DNA from: Saccharum officinarum
Lineage: Eukaryota > Streptophyta > Magnoliopsida > Poales > Poaceae
Length of the DNA stretch: 64,000 nucleotides
Reading direction: 5' to 3'
Assembly: GCA_020631735.1 (NCBI GenBank)
Contig: CM036167.1
Span: 500,988-564,987, forward strand
The translations under genes were made by a program, and so were the position numbers. Below, in pieces: positions 1 through 10,600 of the stretch (within the stretch, counting starts at the first letter, position 1; each line of letters starts with the position of its first letter). The notes under the pieces were generated by a model. That model was not told the origin of the DNA. It did no database searches and was given only the letters and a program-made list of their open reading frames with translations.

Positions 1-2
1 AG

Positions 3-1214
3 ATAGCTGCATATGTTGCTAGATGTGACACCTGTTGCAGAGTTAAAGCTGTGCACATGAAAGCTGGGCTACTTCAGCCACTTTCCATTCCAGGCTGGAA
101 ATGGGAAGAGATAAGTATGGATTTCATTGTCGGACTTCCTCCTACTGTCAAAAATCATAACTCTATTTGGGTAATTGTTGATCGTTTGACCAAATCAGCT
201 CACTTCATCCCAGTGAGAGTGGACTATCGTCCCACTGACTATGCTGAGTTGTACTTCAATCAGATAGTCCGGCTTCATGGGATACCTCGTACTATCGTTT
301 CTGACCGTGGTCCCCAGTTCACTGCTCGCTTTTGGGAGCATTTGCATCACCTTCTGGGAACCAAGTTAGTGAGAAGCTCTGCTTATCACCCCCAGACATC
401 GGGTCAGACAGAACGAGTTAACCAAATCTTGGAAGATCTGTTGCGAGCATGCGTCATTTCATCCAAGGGTTCTTGGGAAAAATGGTTACCTTTAGCCGAA
501 TTCTCGTACAATAACAGTTATCAAGAGAGTATTAAGATGGCCCCATTCGAAGCTTTGTACGGTCGAAAGTGTCGAACTCCACTAAACTGGGTAGAAGCTG
601 GGGAAAGAAGGTATTATGGCATTGATTTTGTCCAGGAAGCCGAGGAACAAGTCCGTACCATCCAGAAACACATGGCTGCAGCACAAGCGAGACAGAAAAG
701 CTATGCGGATCGTCGTAGAAAACCACTCGAATTTGAAGTTGGAGACTTCGTTTATTTGAAAGTTTCTCCAATGAAGAGTGTCCAACGTTTTGGTGTTAAG
801 CGGAAACTTGCACCAAGATACGTGGGTCCTTTCCAGATCATAGGCAAGAGTGGAGCTGTTGCGTACAAAATCCAGTTGCCTCCTGAGATGAGAGCCATAT
901 TCAACGTTTTCCATGTATCTCAGCTTAAAAAGTGTCTTCGAGTTCCTGAGGAACAAGTTCCTTTAGGTGATATCAGGCTGGAATCCGACCTAACCTATGA
1001 AGAAAAGCCAGTCCGAGTGATCGATACTCAGGAACGAGTAACTAGAAGTAAAGTGGTTAAGTGGTACAAAGTGATGTGGAGTAATCAGGGAAGTGAGAGT
1101 GATGCTACGTGGGAACGGGAGGATTATTTGCGGGATGGTTATAAAGAATTCTATGAAAAATGGTACGCTTTCCAAATCTCGGGACGAGATTTTTATAAGG
1201 GGGGAGGGCTGTAA
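3..1214 (+). CDS. Ty3/gypsy chromovirus integrase with chromodomain (5' partial)
   Basis: C-terminal part of a pol polyprotein; the frame is already open at base 3, so the start lies outside the window. The first residues hold the second half of the integrase zinc finger (CDTC). Counting from the Met at 51, the catalytic triad is D24 (MDFIVGLP), D85 (VSDRGPQF) and E121 (SGQTERVN), the D,D(35)E spacing of retroviral-type integrases. A GPY/F-type module follows (RYVGPF, FNVFHVSQLKKCL) and then a chromodomain near residues 318-372 (ending ATWEREDYLR), which in chromoviruses targets insertion to chromatin. The stop overlaps the LTR start by a few bases. I see no internal stop, so the copy may be fairly young. 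Lineage Tekay/Del is the best guess from the chromodomain and the very long LTR. Confidence 0.93.
   Translation: MAAYVARCDTCCRVKAVHMKAGLLQPLSIPGWKWEEISMDFIVGLPPTVKNHNSIWVIVDRLTKSAHFIPVRVDYRPTDYAELYFNQIVRLHGIPRTIVSDRGPQFTARFWEHLHHLLGTKLVRSSAYHPQTSGQTERVNQILEDLLRACVISSKGSWEKWLPLAEFSYNNSYQESIKMAPFEALYGRKCRTPLNWVEAGERRYYGIDFVQEAEEQVRTIQKHMAAAQARQKSYADRRRKPLEFEVGDFVYLKVSPMKSVQRFGVKRKLAPRYVGPFQIIGKSGAVAYKIQLPPEMRAIFNVFHVSQLKKCLRVPEEQVPLGDIRLESDLTYEEKPVRVIDTQERVTRSKVVKWYKVMWSNQGSESDATWEREDYLRDGYKEFYEKWYAFQISGRDFYKGGGL
1197..1208 (+). other. Polypurine tract of the chromovirus
   Basis: Twelve purines (AAGGGGGGAGGG) lie one base before the LTR, inside the last codons of pol. This is where plus-strand DNA synthesis is primed in LTR retrotransposons. 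It fixes the orientation as + and marks the LTR boundary. Confidence 0.85.
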
Positions 1215-4200
1215 CACCTCAAGTGTTTAGTCCTTAATTGCATTGCATTTGCATTTGCATAAGCATAAGCATGCATCATTCATGTTTGTTATTTTATGTG
1301 ATGCAACACATGTGATTGTTCTAGGGTTTGTTTGATTTATTTCATGAAGTATTTGATAGTTGGTGTAACAAAAAGGTAAGGTAGCCAATCATGACCTACA
1401 ACACCTTAGTTATACTTAGGGTAACATTTGGAACAAGGTTCATGTTGACCAAAATTACAAAATTTGCCCTCCAAGAGAAGTTTGACCACCATTTGACCCT
1501 AGAAGGCTCTAGTTTGACCAATTAAAAAGTCTAATTTAGAGACCTTGCATGGAAGAGCACCCTTAAGCAAAGTTGTAAAGAAATTCATGGGGAACAAAAG
1601 TCTCAATATGACCATCTCATGAAATTGACCCTAACATGCTCAAAAGTGGCCCACAAGTCAGTTAGAGAGGTAGCTCCAAGACTTAGAATTTTTCTAAGTC
1701 TGGAATCTGACCCTACAGTTTTACTGATGCCTACTTTAGGAGCTTTTAGTTTGCAAACCAGGCCAAACCAGTCTTTGAGCCAATTGACAAAGTTGTTGTC
1801 CACACATAGCTCTACAACATTGTCAATATCACCATCACCTGGTTCTCAATAGTTTAGGAGATATAGTGTCAAGAAGTTAGGGTTTCAGTCGGCGTTATCT
1901 CTGAAACTGCATTTCAGTTTCAAGGGGCACCACTTTGGAGCTCTGTAGTTTCAAATCTAGGCCGAACCAGCCCAAACTCCAATTGACAAACTTGTAGACC
2001 TCATGTAGCTCTACAAAATTGGTGTAATCATCTTCGACTAATTCGAACCGGTTTGGGAGATAATCATCGTGGAAGTCGCTCTGTCAGTCGGTCATCGATG
2101 TCACCATTCACCGATTCAGTTTCGTCAGTCGGGGAGTGGCCGACCGGCCGCAGGCCGTCGTCGACGCGTGGAGGCGCGGTGGCGCCCGTACGCCGGCCCT
2201 GGCCCCACCAGTCAGGCCGCGACGCCTTCAAGACGCCACGACGCGCGAGCCGGCCTCCATTCCTCCGCCCCCTCTCTTCCAGTTGCCAAGAAACACGAAA
2301 CCGAGCCGCCATTGCCGTTCTTCTCCGGCGAGCTCAAGCGCGAGCCACACCGCATCACCGGCCGCCAGACCTCGCCACTCCCTCCGCCTCACCACCCTCC
2401 ATCCCCTTGACCCACCGAAGCCCGCGATTTGACTCAAGGTGAGCCGCATTGCTTTCTTCCCCGTCTCCGAGAGGTCGCCGGAGCCCGCCATGGGACCTCA
2501 CCGTGGTCGGGGTGCTTCGGGTCTCTCTCCATCCTCCCTTCCTAGCAAAATGGATCCGCCTAGCTTCGGTGAAGCTCGTACCGAGCCTAGACCGCACCGT
2601 ACATCCTCACCGGCGACGGTGCGCCGCCACCGGACATCACCGGCCGCCGCTCGCGGTGACAAGCCCCTTCCACCCCATCCCCATCCATTCCACGAGCACC
2701 AATCGACGCACCGGGTGACGGAGAACACGAGGCGGTGTTCGATTGGCCGAGCGAGCTCTTCTCCGGCGAGCTCGAGCTCGTCGGAGCTCGCGGGTCTCCG
2801 CCTCCCCTGTCTCCGGTCACTGACCGCGGGGGCCCGCCCGTCAGTGTCGCGCGCGGGCGGGAGCGCTGAGCGGGCCGCGCGCGCGAGTGTGTGGGCCGAG
2901 TTTTCCGGGCCGGCCCAGTTCATCCGAAATGAAATTCATTTTTATTATTTTGTCACTGATTTTTGTACAAGTTGGAAAAATATAGATCTAGGGTTTTAAT
3001 GATCCAAAAATCATGAGATAAATTTTGTTAGGGTCTACATGATGTGTAGTATTTTAGAAAAATATGGATCTGGCATGAGATGTTTAAATTCTGTAAGAAT
3101 TTAATAGATCCTTTAAATGTGTTTTGGAATGCATGCAAATTTGTTAAATTTATAACTTGAGCTGTAGTGTTCCATAAATCATGAAATTTGGTGGGTAGGT
3201 TACTCTATGCTAGCCCTAGCTCTGGTAAAAATTTGGGCATCAGTGCTTAAGTAATTTCCAAGTTATAATGCTATCTTGTTATTCTAGGAAATACTTAAAT
3301 GAATTTTTGTAATTTTTCTACATGTGCAATGTTCATATAAATTTTTGGAGAATGTCTTGGTACCCTAGAGTGTCCAAGAAAATTAAGAAATCTGTTGTTT
3401 GACACTTTTTACTATGCTTTGTTATTTATACAAAAATCAGCCTTTTGGGCTTGTGAATTTTTTTCAGAGAGTTTCTGTGAATAAAACTTGTTCAAATTTT
3501 TACTGTGGTCTCTTTTTGGGTCAGAGAGTCCCCTGTAATTTTTGTAGAATTTTAGGAGCAGTTTACATATATGTTTGAAATTCCACTTAATTACTTAAGT
3601 AAATTAAGAAATGAGTTTAAATAAATATTCTAGGTGGGCACACCTTACTTTCTGGTGTTCTTGTGACATTTGTGAACTTGTAGTAGTATTAGTTTGGTCT
3701 TAGAGAATGTTGGTCACATCAATAAATATTTAACCTTTGTAATTTTAGGTTTTCTGGACAGCTAGTAGTAATTCTAAATTTGGCTTTGATAAAATTGGTT
3801 GCTGGAAAACTTGTAAATACCAAAGTTGGAGTAAACTTGATGAACTAGCTTGTGTCAAAATTTGGAAGCATTTGGCTTAGTAGTTTGAGAGTTACTGTTG
3901 TTTAAAGTGGCAGTTCAAAATCTGCTACTCTCTGTTTTGAGAGGACAGATTCTGGAACTTGTGAAGTTTGACATGGAAAACTTAGGAGTTTGGAGTTGAG
4001 GTCTGAAAATGAATTGTAGTGCATTTCTTAGGCTTTCCAGATTGTCTTAGATCATATCTTTTGGAATTGTAAATCTCCAGTTGTGATAAAAACAAGTAGC
4101 TGCTGTCCAGAATGCTTACTGTGGTGTTTTGCTGATTGATATGGTGTAATATCCTAAGACATGCTACTTTTGTAATTGTTAGGTGTTAGGGCCTTAACTG

Positions 4201-6045
4201 AGGATGAGCAGCTTTATCTTAGGTTAAGTAGATTAGGTGAGTACTTCTCTACCGGAGAGGAAATTTGCACCTACTCTTTTGAAGTGATTTGAATAGAGCG
4301 TTAAATTGTTGTAATGCATTTCATTCCGAGCATATTGCATCTTTCATTATGCATTCATGGATTTATTATGCACTCATGCAATAGGTGTACCGGAGGGGGT
4401 GACACTCCTCGAATTCGAACAAGCGATACCGGAGGAGGTGCTGAGTCAACCGGAGGAATTAGCAGAAGAACCCAACGTCGGGGAAGCTCCGTCAGAAGAT
4501 CTACCCGAGTGCCCTGACCACCGGCCTTCAACTTTTCTGAAAGGCAAGCCCCGGTGCATGCTGAACCTACTGTTTTATAAATTAATCTTGAGTACTTTTA
4601 ATTGTTTACTGCATTAAGTTGTAGGAGTTATATGAAAACACTTGTTGCATTATACCTGTCCTTGTCCAGATATCGTACTGAATCCTATATTAGGTTTAGG
4701 CACGTGTCAATGCTTAGCCCTGCTTAGTACGGTAGAAGTCGGGTGATTTCCGGTCATCCGCGAGATGTAGGAAGGGTCGCGAGTGGCTTATGGCTATCGT
4801 GATGGAACCATGCTTAAAAATGAAATTGAGACCGGGCGGGAGTTCGATAGTACAGCCGCAAGACACTTCACGTCTTGGGTGTGGAGCTATGCCCGTCTGA
4901 GTCGTTTAAGGACCGATTCGCTGTACGTCCTTGAGTCATGTTGAACGCAGTCTAACACTTAGTTGGCCGGATAAGTCGTTCCGACCGCGAAGCCGAGTAA
5001 TGTGATTCAGGCCGGGAATCGAATGGTAGGTTGCTTCTTGGAGGAGAGAAAGGATGTGCTTGGGGACATTGGCGTGAGACCAAGGGGGGGTTAGAGTCCC
5101 TATCACCTGGCAGAGTGTCGCCCTTGGGGTCGCGACATCATTCGGACCCGCGATTCCTGAATCATATGAAACGGTGGCCTGTGCGACCCTGGCAGGGGTC
5201 TGCACGGTGAGTGTTAGAAATACCCCTCCAGCTGGATAGGAATTCGATTCGAATCGCCGTCGCTCCCGGTTAGTGAGCACTTGACTTGAGCAGCGGCAAC
5301 GTAGAACTCATTAAATGAACTGGTGGTTAAGGGAATGATACAATGTTGCCATAATGATATACCTGCTATGGATATAATAATAATGTTGTTTGATTATAAT
5401 CAAGTGCATGTTTAGTACAGGTGCTAAGATAGATGACAGGTAAATGCTAAAAATAACTGCTAGTACAGGTTATAAGAGTTTCAATTACTTATGCCTTTAT
5501 GCAAAATGTTATGTCAGCTAGCCTCTTGTGTAAGCCTTGCATAATCCTTGGTGTCATCTTATTTCTGGTTTTCGACGGGTAAGTCTAGCTGAGTACATTC
5601 CAGTACTCAGGGTTTATTCCCTCCTGTTGCAGATGACATGCTTTATCAGGGATTCTGCAAGACGTGTCTCCACCCTGCGGGTGATGATGACTAGATCACA
5701 AGGGCATGATCGTCTTTATGTACTTTCCTCATGCTTTTGCGGGATGTCGATCATCCAGACTGACAGTATTTAATTAACTAGTGTGTGTGTTATGCTTCCG
5801 CTACTTTCAAACTTGGTTTGTTATATTTGCTACTCCGTGGTGTAAACTTATTTCGGAACTACTTGTGAAATGTAACATACGATGTGTATGTTGAATGATG
5901 CGATCCTGGTTGTAAGCAGTTTGGTTTGAAATCCTTCGTGATTTCGATTGACTACCGGGATTATATGGGCTCAAGTTTGAAAATTTGAGCGCTTCGGTGC
6001 TTGTTTTCGTATTTGTGCTCTTATAATTTGGTCGGTTCTGTTACA
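1210..6045 (+). repeat. 3' LTR of the chromovirus (about 4.8 kb)
   Basis: The LTR starts TGTAACA at 1210, just after the polypurine tract, and ends TGTTACA at 6045, a perfect 7-bp terminal inverted repeat. A length of 4836 bp is long even for the Tekay lineage. Within it, about 2050-2930 is strongly GC-rich and open on both strands, the middle (2930-4200) is AT-rich, and 4190-5650 is mixed. A coding-like segment with possible splice sites lies at 4237-4617 (see findings). The 5' LTR and left flank are outside the window, so neither age nor target duplication can be checked. Confidence 0.85.
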
Positions 6046-6284
6046 TTTGCCTTGCACTCTTAGATCCTTCTCTTTCACTGGATCATCATGTCCTTCATTT
6101 TATGTGCATCTCCACCATGATCATCATTTTATGTATATGCACCATCTCTTTGTGATCTTGTGGCCACCACTCCTTACCACATACACCTTCATCACATTTG
6201 TTGCTTATGCCTAACTCAAAACACTTAACATATGTCATTAGCAACTTGGTGTCATTAATTACCAAAACCAAACTTGGGCTTTCA
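6046..6284 (-). repeat. Sirevirus-like LTR 5'-end fragment, reverse orientation
   Basis: Read on the minus strand from 6284 it begins TGAAAGCCCAAGTTTGG and continues with TTTTGGTAATTAATGA. This resembles the starts of the two Sirevirus-type LTRs elsewhere in the window (19084 and 46261). Only about 240 bp remain, abutting the end of the chromovirus LTR at 6045, so it is probably the target into which the chromovirus inserted or a deletion remnant. Confidence 0.5.
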
Positions 6285-6286
6285 AG

Positions 6287-7340
6287 CGTCCCTGTGTACG
6301 GACGCCACACCGCGCCCCGCACCCATCCCACGCCCATCCCTAGGCCCCATGTGGGTCCCAATCACCTGCCCCCCTGCGGATGCGCGCCGTAGAGGTGTCT
6401 GTCGGCCTCAGGCACCCGCACGGTGACCCACGGTGGCGCCCCCGACAGCAGTAGCAGGCGGCTGCAGCTGCCGCCTGCTAGCCACCGACACCATTGCAAC
6501 ATATGCTCTCCGAAATTTACTTTTGAAACATTCAGAGAAACACTTGCAACATATGATTGAAACAGATGAAACACTTGAAATATACGTTTGAAACAGACAT
6601 TTACAGTAATAGCAACATATGCAATATCGACATCTACTTTTGCAACATCTAGATGAAACACTTGTAACTAAGTCTGAAACACTTGAAACATACGCTTGAA
6701 ATATGCGTATAGAGCCATAGCAACATATGCAATATCTAGATAAAACACCTGAAACATACGTCTAAAAACACCCGAAACACTTGAAACATAGGCTTACAAC
6801 ACGCATATATTTATTGCAACATCGCAGATCTACTTTTGCAACATCCATATGAAACACTTGAAACATAAGTTTGACACACCTGAAACACTTGAAACACAAC
6901 GTCACCGCATGACCACGACCTACCTGGTGTGGAACTATGGTAGCCAGCAAGCTTGGATCACGAGGACGCCGAGAGAAACAACTGATGACCTTCTTCTGGT
7001 GCCACTGGGGTGGTAGTGGCGCGGTGCATGCCGTCGCTGAGACGAGCGTGGTGGATGGGGGCGCGGCAGGGGACGCTCCGTGTAGTGTGGGGATGGGCGT
7101 AGCATGGTATGAGATTGGGACGGGCATGGCGCGAGATGGGGCGTGGCGTGGCATGCTCGCGACGATGAGGTAGAGTGGGGGCGGTTGACGATGTGTCATG
7201 GGCGCGGCGGGCAGACGGCACGGTGAAAGCGGCTGTTGTGGTCGGGAATGAGGAAATATTATGAGTTGGAGAGGCCACCGGCCCTGTTGGACCCAATCAC
7301 TGTGTAGAGAACGTGGCGTCTCGGCGGACATGCCGGGACG
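6287..7340. mobile_element. Non-autonomous TIR element, MULE-like
   Basis: The left end (CGTCCC, then GGACGCCAC by 6310) and right end (GTGGCGTC from 7308 to GGGACG at 7340) form an imperfect terminal inverted repeat of about 25-29 bp. Inside are a degenerate tandem array (6487-6905) and a GC-rich block (6906-7300). No transposase frame is visible and no clear target duplication is seen, so the superfamily (Mutator-like) is a guess. The right end is about 70 bp from the candidate TATA box of the NEET gene. Confidence 0.42.
6487..6905. repeat. Degenerate tandem array of GAAACACTTG/CAACATATG motifs
   Basis: Units of roughly 18-22 bp built from 'gaaacacttgaaacata' and 'gcaacatatgc' recur many times with substitutions and spacing changes. 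A second array with the same motif vocabulary lies at 17035-17460. In both cases a GC-rich block follows, suggesting two copies of one element family. Confidence 0.7.
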
Positions 7341-7412
7341 TACGCCCAAAGCATTTTCGAACATGTTAATAGAAATTTTGAGTTCCCTAAAAAAAGAAAT
7401 TTTGAGTTTTCT

Positions 7413-7419
7413 TATAAAA
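7413..7419 (+). promoter_or_regulatory. Candidate TATA box of the NEET gene
   Basis: TATAAAA lies about 270 bp upstream of the ATG at 7690, in an AT-rich stretch between the MULE-like element and the GC-rich leader. It is the only good TATA motif seen in this interval. Transcription start is not determined. Confidence 0.4.
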
Positions 7420-7689
7420 ATGTTAAAATAAGGAAAGAAGACCCATGAGCCGGGCAACACGTGACAAACGACAAAGTATGTAGCTGGTGGTATCCTCATC
7501 GTGCATCCATCTGTGATGAGCGCGCCGGCGGGGCATGTGCTCGCCACACACCCCAAATCCTCGCCACGCGCCTACCCACGACGTGGCGACTTGATGTACC
7601 GAGCCAGAGGCAGCCACGACTGTTCCGTCTCTCGCTCGTCCGGTCGTCCCCTCCCACCAAACCAATCCAGCAGCCACCAACCAAGAGCC

Positions 7690-10600
7690 ATGGCGTCCCC
7701 GTTCTGCGCCGCTGCCGCCGCGTTCCGCCTCGCCGTCCCCGCCCCGTCCCCTCCCGCCGCACGGGCGCCTAGTCCCCGGCGAGGCCTGGTGGCGGTGCGC
7801 GCGGAGGCCGGCGGCGGGATAAACCCGGCCATCCGGAAGGAGGAGGACAAGGTGGTCGACACCGTCCTCACCGGTGAGCTCGCCAAGCCGCTCACCGCCT
7901 ACTGCCGGTAAGGCCAGCTTTCTCACCGGGTTAATTAACTCTCTCCTGCATGTCATTATGCTTGCTTGACGCTGATCGAGGGAGGGGCTGGGGGAGTTGG
8001 GTAGGGATACGAGCAGAGGATGCTGTATTGTGATTTAGATTAGTAATTTAACAGCGTTCTGATTGCACGGTGGAATTTCTGGTTTTGTTGGGATGCACCA
8101 CTTGCAATTTCGCACTCCTGTTCTTTAAAATGCACCTAAACATTTGTGCATGGTAACTGTTACGTGGCTGTTAGGATCGAGAGGAGAGATGTTATGTGGA
8201 GCGACGGATTGGCTGCGGCCCCAGCAGGAACCCGCCACCATCTTGCCGAGCTCAAGGACAGCCGCCATCAACTGCTCGTTCGTCATGACGCCCACGGCGG
8301 AGGACGACGCACCCGTGGCCATCTACAGCGGGGGCACGGTGGTGACATGATCGAACCAGAGATCTCTGATACCGGATGTTATGGGGAGCGACGACGGCTG
8401 CCGCGCTACAGTACCCACGGGCGCTACAGTGCCGCGGGTACTGTACACAGCGGTGGCGGCTAGGGCTGCAAGGGCGCTGGGGGAGGCTGGCCGCGGGGCT
8501 TCGCCCACGGCCGGCAAGAGAGAAGGGATTTCCTTCTAATTTCTTGCTTGATTCGATTGATATATCTTCTCTCCTTATATAGAGATGTTTACTTGACTCC
8601 TAAGCAAGCGACTAATTAACCCTAACGGGCTAAGACCCAATAGTCCATTGACTCCTCTAACACTACTCCTCACCTGGACATGCAGCTCGTCCTCGAGCTG
8701 CGACCTAACAATGATGCTAATTATGGCTTCACTAGACACAAACTGAATACCTAAGAACAAACCTTTTACATCTCGGCTTATTTCAAATAAACTCGACTCT
8801 TTATTCTTGAATCCTGAAGATGTGGCGGACACTCTCCGCGTGCTGGACAGGCTCGTGTAGCCGTCTAGATCCCATGGAGACCATCGAAACGAGAGGGTTG
8901 CACGGGTACGACTGTCTGGAATCAATCGCAACAAGGACCAGCGGAGACGACCTCGTGGCGGCCGACAGCGAAACGCGACAGCGCTAGGCAGTGCGTCTCC
9001 GCCGGCGACAAAGAGGAGTGCGCTTCTTCTATCATCACTCCCATAGAACTGGAGTGCGCCGCCTGCGGAAACAGCACCATGCTCGCGCCTGGAGACAGCA
9101 ACGGGTCGGCACGGTTGTTGTTGGCCGTTCGACGGGGCGAGGTCGTGCCCCCTTTGCCGAGGTCGATCGCCGTCAAGGCCGCCTCATGCATCTGCCGGTG
9201 CATCTCCTGCAGTCGGCATCGCACTAGGAGGCCGCGTGCTGCAGCCTGTAATCGCACCGGTGCAGAATGACAATCACTCTTCTGCGCAAGCGCCACTTGC
9301 ACGGTTGCTGCCGCAGTGGCGATCTGATCGCCCGGCTGTGCACCTGTGAATGGAGGCACCGGCACGCCGAGGATGAGGCCCGCCGACTGCGCGCCCGCAG
9401 ATGAGGGCACCGACGCCGGCGGCGGGTCCTGTTCGGAGGCCGAGGGCGCCGCGCCCGTGCTGTCCAGCGAGGGCGGCGTGTAGATGGGTTTCGACAAACC
9501 GGCGATCCAAGCCGGAAGCGGTGGCAGCAGTTGCTGCTGGGACGTCGGCGGCGGGTTCGGCTGCGGCCCCAGCAGGAACCAATGAATCCCAGCCACCATC
9601 TTGCCGAGGTCAAGAACAGCCGCCGTCAACTGCTCGTTCGTCATGACGCCCACGGCGGAGGACGACGCACCCGCGGCCATCTGCAGCGGGGGCACGGTGG
9701 TGACATGATCGAACCACATGATCGAACCAGAGATCTCTGATACCGGATGTTACGTGGAGCGACGGCTGCTGTTGCGCTACAGTACCCACGGGAGCTACAG
9801 TGCCGCGGGTACTGTTCACAGCGGCGGCGGCTAGGGCTGCAAGGGCGCTGGGGGAGGCCGGCCGCGGGGCTTCGCCCACGGCCGGCAAGAGAGAAGGGAT
9901 TTCCTTCTAATTTCTTGCTTGATTCGATTGATATATCCCATCTCCTTATATAGAGAGGTTTACTTGACTCCTAAGCAAGCGATTAATGAACCCTAACGGG
10001 CTAAGACCCAATAGTCCCTTGACTCCTCTAACAGTAACCTTGATATCGAGGCAACGTGTTCAACTCAACCTCAAACAATGTTAACAAGAGGTCAATAGCC
10101 AAAAGCCCAAAACTCAAGAACATGTCTTCTTGTCTTGTTAATAATATAGTATAAACGGAGATACTGATGCTGCTTTCAGTTCTGCGTGTTATGGATAGCC
10201 ATTCTATGATTTAGGTAGTGTTTGGTTGGGTGTATATAGATGGATGGGATGGATCATCCTGGATGAATGGATTATGCACGAGACAAGTCTGAATAGGATG
10301 GTACATGTCGATTGTTTGGTTACCTGTATATGATGATACATGATACTTCAAGCCACAGCACTTCGACTCTTTTGAATATAAAAGTGTGCTACTGATCCTA
10401 ATAGCAGCTTATACATAAGCCTTGAGAGGAGCTTAAAGAAAACTAGCTTTTGAGGAGCTTAAAGAAAACTAGCTTTTGAGGAGCTTAAAGAAAACCACCT
10501 TTCAGAATAAGTACATAGAAATTTCTACCCATAGTACTTATGAATTTGTTATATTGAACTGTCGATGCAACTATGCAAGGAGCCGAGGCGAGGAAGAACT

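Larger units (their letters stand above)
8158..10033 (-). mobile_element. Tandem short LTR element (non-autonomous copia-type) in the NEET intron
   Basis: The whole block is flanked by a perfect 5-bp duplication GTAAC (8153-8157 and 10034-10038). Read on the minus strand the order is LTR (10033-9748), PBS-like TCCGGTATCAGAG (ending near 9735), internal region (to 8663), a second LTR (8662-8377), a second PBS and 170 bp of repeated internal sequence (to 8210), then a 52-bp remnant of a third LTR (8209-8158) that still has the correct TGTTA end. This is an LTR-internal-LTR-internal-LTR tandem with a deletion in the last unit. No pol domains are present. Confidence 0.85.

Noticed and set aside
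2053..2999. Several overlapping long frames on both strands (up to 186 codons)
   Set aside because: GC-rich sequence inside the chromovirus LTR, where stops are rare by composition. Frames are Pro/Arg/Ser-rich on all strands with no domain.
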